Shown here: positions 62,443-64,000 of the stretch, one piece after another
Position numbering within the stretch: the stretch's first letter is position 1
Layout of the letters: every line of letters begins with the position of its first letter
Origin: Bacillus sp. ISL-34
Lineage (GTDB): Bacteria; Bacillota; Bacilli; Bacillales; DSM-1321
DNA length: 64,000 bases
Assembly: GCF_018613325.1 (NCBI RefSeq)
Contig: NZ_JAGGQJ010000001.1
Location: forward strand, 62,001 to 126,000
Direction of reading: 5' to 3'
The notes under the pieces: generated by a model
Database searches by the model: none
Told to the model about the DNA's origin: nothing
What the model saw: only the letters and a program-made list of their open reading frames with translations
Made by a program: the position numbers and the translations under genes

Positions 62443-63693
62443 ATGAAAAAAAATCAAATGCGTTGGAGATTTTTTGCTGAGGGTATTCAAAACACTTTAT
62501 TTTACATGCTATTTCCATTTATTGTTTTATATTTAAACGATGCTTGGAATCCTTACCTAGCATCTGTCGGTTTGGCCATAATTTCAGTATTGGGTGTAAT
62601 ATCAGGTATTTGGGGTGGGATCTTTGCAGATAGGATAGGAAGAAGACCTATGATGATATCTTCAAGTATAGGTTTTCTAGCTGCGACTATATTATTTATC
62701 ATTGGAAGAATAGTTGGAAGTAATATAATGGTATTTGGTAGCTTCGGTTTAATGAGTATAGCTTATTCTTCATATATACCTGCAGGAAGAGCTTATATAT
62801 CTGATTGGCTCGATGAAAAGGAACAAAAAAAAGCTTATGTATTCACCTACCAAATATTTAATGTTGCGGTGACGCTTGGTCCTCTTATAGGAAGTTTTAT
62901 ATTTGATTCTATGCCTATTTGGTTTATCGGTACATCCTTAGTATCTGTTCTGACTTTAGTATATATATCACTATGGAAAACTCCAGAATTTCAGGTTAAT
63001 AGAAAATTAGGTAATGAAGAAAGAATAGATTCAAATGGTAAGTTTACAAAAGCAGTAGTGCTTATAGGAAAAGATAAACGTCTTTTAATTTTTGTTGTTG
63101 CCAGTGTATTTGCAGCTCAAGCTTTCATGCAGTTAGAAATATTGCTTCCTTCAACTTTACTGGATAGTTTAACTAAAAGTACATCAATATTCGGTTTTTC
63201 AATTAATGCTTCTCAAAACTATGCTTCATTGTTAATGACGAATGGCATTTTGGTAATTATTTTAGGTAGCATGGCGGCTAGACTTTCTTCAAAGTATAGC
63301 ACGCGTTTTGGGTTTGTAGGTTCCAGTATATTGTATGCTTTCTCTATGGTCATCTTTGGTTTTTCTCAAAACTATATAGGTTTTTTTATAGGAGTCTTAA
63401 TCCTTACAGTAGCTGAATTACTTGTTGTTAGTACACAGGATTCTTACATTGCTGGTATTGCACCTGCTAACCAAAAAGCACAGTACTTTGCTGCGGCAAA
63501 TATTCGGTATTCAATAAGTCGGATATTTGCTCCACAGTTACTGGCATTTGTACCATTGATTCGGCATGAGGGAGCTTTTCTGGTCGCTGCTTTTTCTTCC
63601 TTAATAAGCGCTTTTTTATTTTTCATGCTCTTTCAAAAAAGAATATTAGCTTATAATTCAAAAGTGGGACAGAGTATCTCGGAGAAAATATAA
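62443..63693 (+). CDS. MFS exporter, drug:H+ antiporter (DHA1) type
   Basis: This 416-residue, 12-helix protein has motif A GGIFADRIGRRPMMI between helices 2 and 3, typical of DHA1 efflux pumps. It lies 23 bases after the synthetase with a ribosome binding site-like AAAGGG, ends at a terminator, and shares the AT-rich base use of the two genes before it. The simplest reading is that it exports the peptide product and gives self-protection. Confidence 0.87.
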   Translation: MKKNQMRWRFFAEGIQNTLFYMLFPFIVLYLNDAWNPYLASVGLAIISVLGVISGIWGGIFADRIGRRPMMISSSIGFLAATILFIIGRIVGSNIMVFGSFGLMSIAYSSYIPAGRAYISDWLDEKEQKKAYVFTYQIFNVAVTLGPLIGSFIFDSMPIWFIGTSLVSVLTLVYISLWKTPEFQVNRKLGNEERIDSNGKFTKAVVLIGKDKRLLIFVVASVFAAQAFMQLEILLPSTLLDSLTKSTSIFGFSINASQNYASLLMTNGILVIILGSMAARLSSKYSTRFGFVGSSILYAFSMVIFGFSQNYIGFFIGVLILTVAELLVVSTQDSYIAGIAPANQKAQYFAAANIRYSISRIFAPQLLAFVPLIRHEGAFLVAAFSSLISAFLFFMLFQKRILAYNSKVGQSISEKI

Positions 63694-63722
63694 AAAAAGG
63701 CAGAAATATTCTGCCTTTTTTT
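63692..63722. terminator. Terminator of the peptide synthetase locus
   Basis: AAAAAAAGGCAGAA (63692-63705) and TTCTGCCTTTTTTT (63709-63722) form a perfect stem around three bases, usable on both strands. Confidence 0.9.
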
Positions 63723-63753
63723 ATCTGGCTTCTACATAGTAATATAAAGCTAA

Positions 63754-64000
63754 TTAAAGTGCTTTCAGCTCATTCATTAAACTATTCAATTCTATAATAT
63801 CGATATTATCTGGGAATTCAAAATGATTTTCATTTCGGTTATTAATACAAACACTTAAGGGATACCTAGGGCTAAGATGATACAACTTAAAAAGATAGTT
63901 AGACGCATCTTCAATTTTCAAACCTAGTGTTTTTAGTTTTGAAAATTCCTCTGTTGGTATTTCTAAACTATATTGATTACTTCCATTCAAGATTGAAAAA
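63754..64000 (-). CDS. Unknown protein, C-terminal part only
   Basis: The minus-strand frame is open to the window edge (the TTG at 63990 is only the last possible start inside it). The visible end includes YSLEIPTEEFSKLKTLGLKI and LYHLSPRYPLSVCINNRNEN and finishes NSLMNELKAL. It is soluble and of mixed charge; I do not recognise it. It converges on the synthetase locus across the shared terminator, so it may or may not belong to it. Confidence 0.5.
   Translation of the reverse strand, partial: FSILNGSNQYSLEIPTEEFSKLKTLGLKIEDASNYLFKLYHLSPRYPLSVCINNRNENHFEFPDNIDIIELNSLMNELKAL

Overview
The window is a chromosomal segment from a spore-forming Bacillaceae bacterium. The evidence is a gerA-type spore germination operon, an IDEAL-domain small protein, Bacillus-type ferredoxin and LmrAB genes, strong AGGAGG ribosome binding sites, and Firmicute sigma-A, CcpA (cre), Fur and sigma-54 signals. 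The overall look (moderately low GC, many catabolic operons, two PAS-AAA sigma-54 activators) suits the Peribacillus/Bacillus simplex side of the family, but the species cannot be fixed from this sequence alone.

Layout. 1-5.4 kb: a germinant receptor operon in the order A, C, D, B, with a tandem duplication that left a second B gene and a remnant of a second D gene. 5.6-8.3 kb: a secreted AcfC-like binding protein, a repeat-type lipoprotein, an ECF sigma factor and its zinc-binding, membrane-bound anti-sigma factor. 8.4-19.4 kb: a sigma-54 regulon. A PAS-AAA activator faces a -24/-12 promoter that drives a ferredoxin reductase, ferredoxin, Rieske oxygenase, aldehyde dehydrogenase and D-malate/tartrate-type dehydrogenase. 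Next come a CocE-type hydrolase and a second -24/-12 promoter in front of a DUF3311/sodium symporter pair. I infer catabolism of carnitine or a similar quaternary ammonium compound. 19.5-23.2 kb: HAD phosphatase, MFS (MHS-type) transporter, small proteins and a Fur-boxed heme monooxygenase. 24-38 kb: a complete myo-inositol operon (iolABCDE, transporter, iolGHIJ), an MFS gene, an isomerase relic and a LacI-type regulator. Three identical palindromes upstream of iolA are the likely operators. 38.3-44.4 kb: a second sigma-54 module with a PAS-AAA activator facing a ureohydrolase, sodium symporter, class II aldolase-fold protein and 2-hydroxyacid dehydrogenase. 44.5-45.3 kb: a holin-like toxin ORF and a repeat-rich, inverted-repeat-bounded element. 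45.3-49.5 kb: an lmrAB-like drug efflux pair, an Old Yellow Enzyme and a P-loop kinase. 49.6-55.2 kb: a deletion scar joining the tails of a divergent amidohydrolase/regulator pair, then an intact related regulator, an M20 amidohydrolase and another DUF3311/symporter pair.

55.4-57.2 kb is gene-poor and contains coding relics. 57.2-63.7 kb is a compact biosynthetic locus: an Fe(II)/2-oxoglutarate oxygenase, a 1367-residue non-ribosomal peptide synthetase with the unusual order A-PCP-C-PCP-TE (one adenylation domain, two carriers), and an MFS exporter. The A-domain specificity residues read as a glutamine-like code. This is the best candidate here for an undescribed system: a small, possibly homodimeric, hydroxylated Gln-type product that is made, released by the thioesterase and exported.

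All assignments come from reading the sequence and recognising family motifs. No database search was run.
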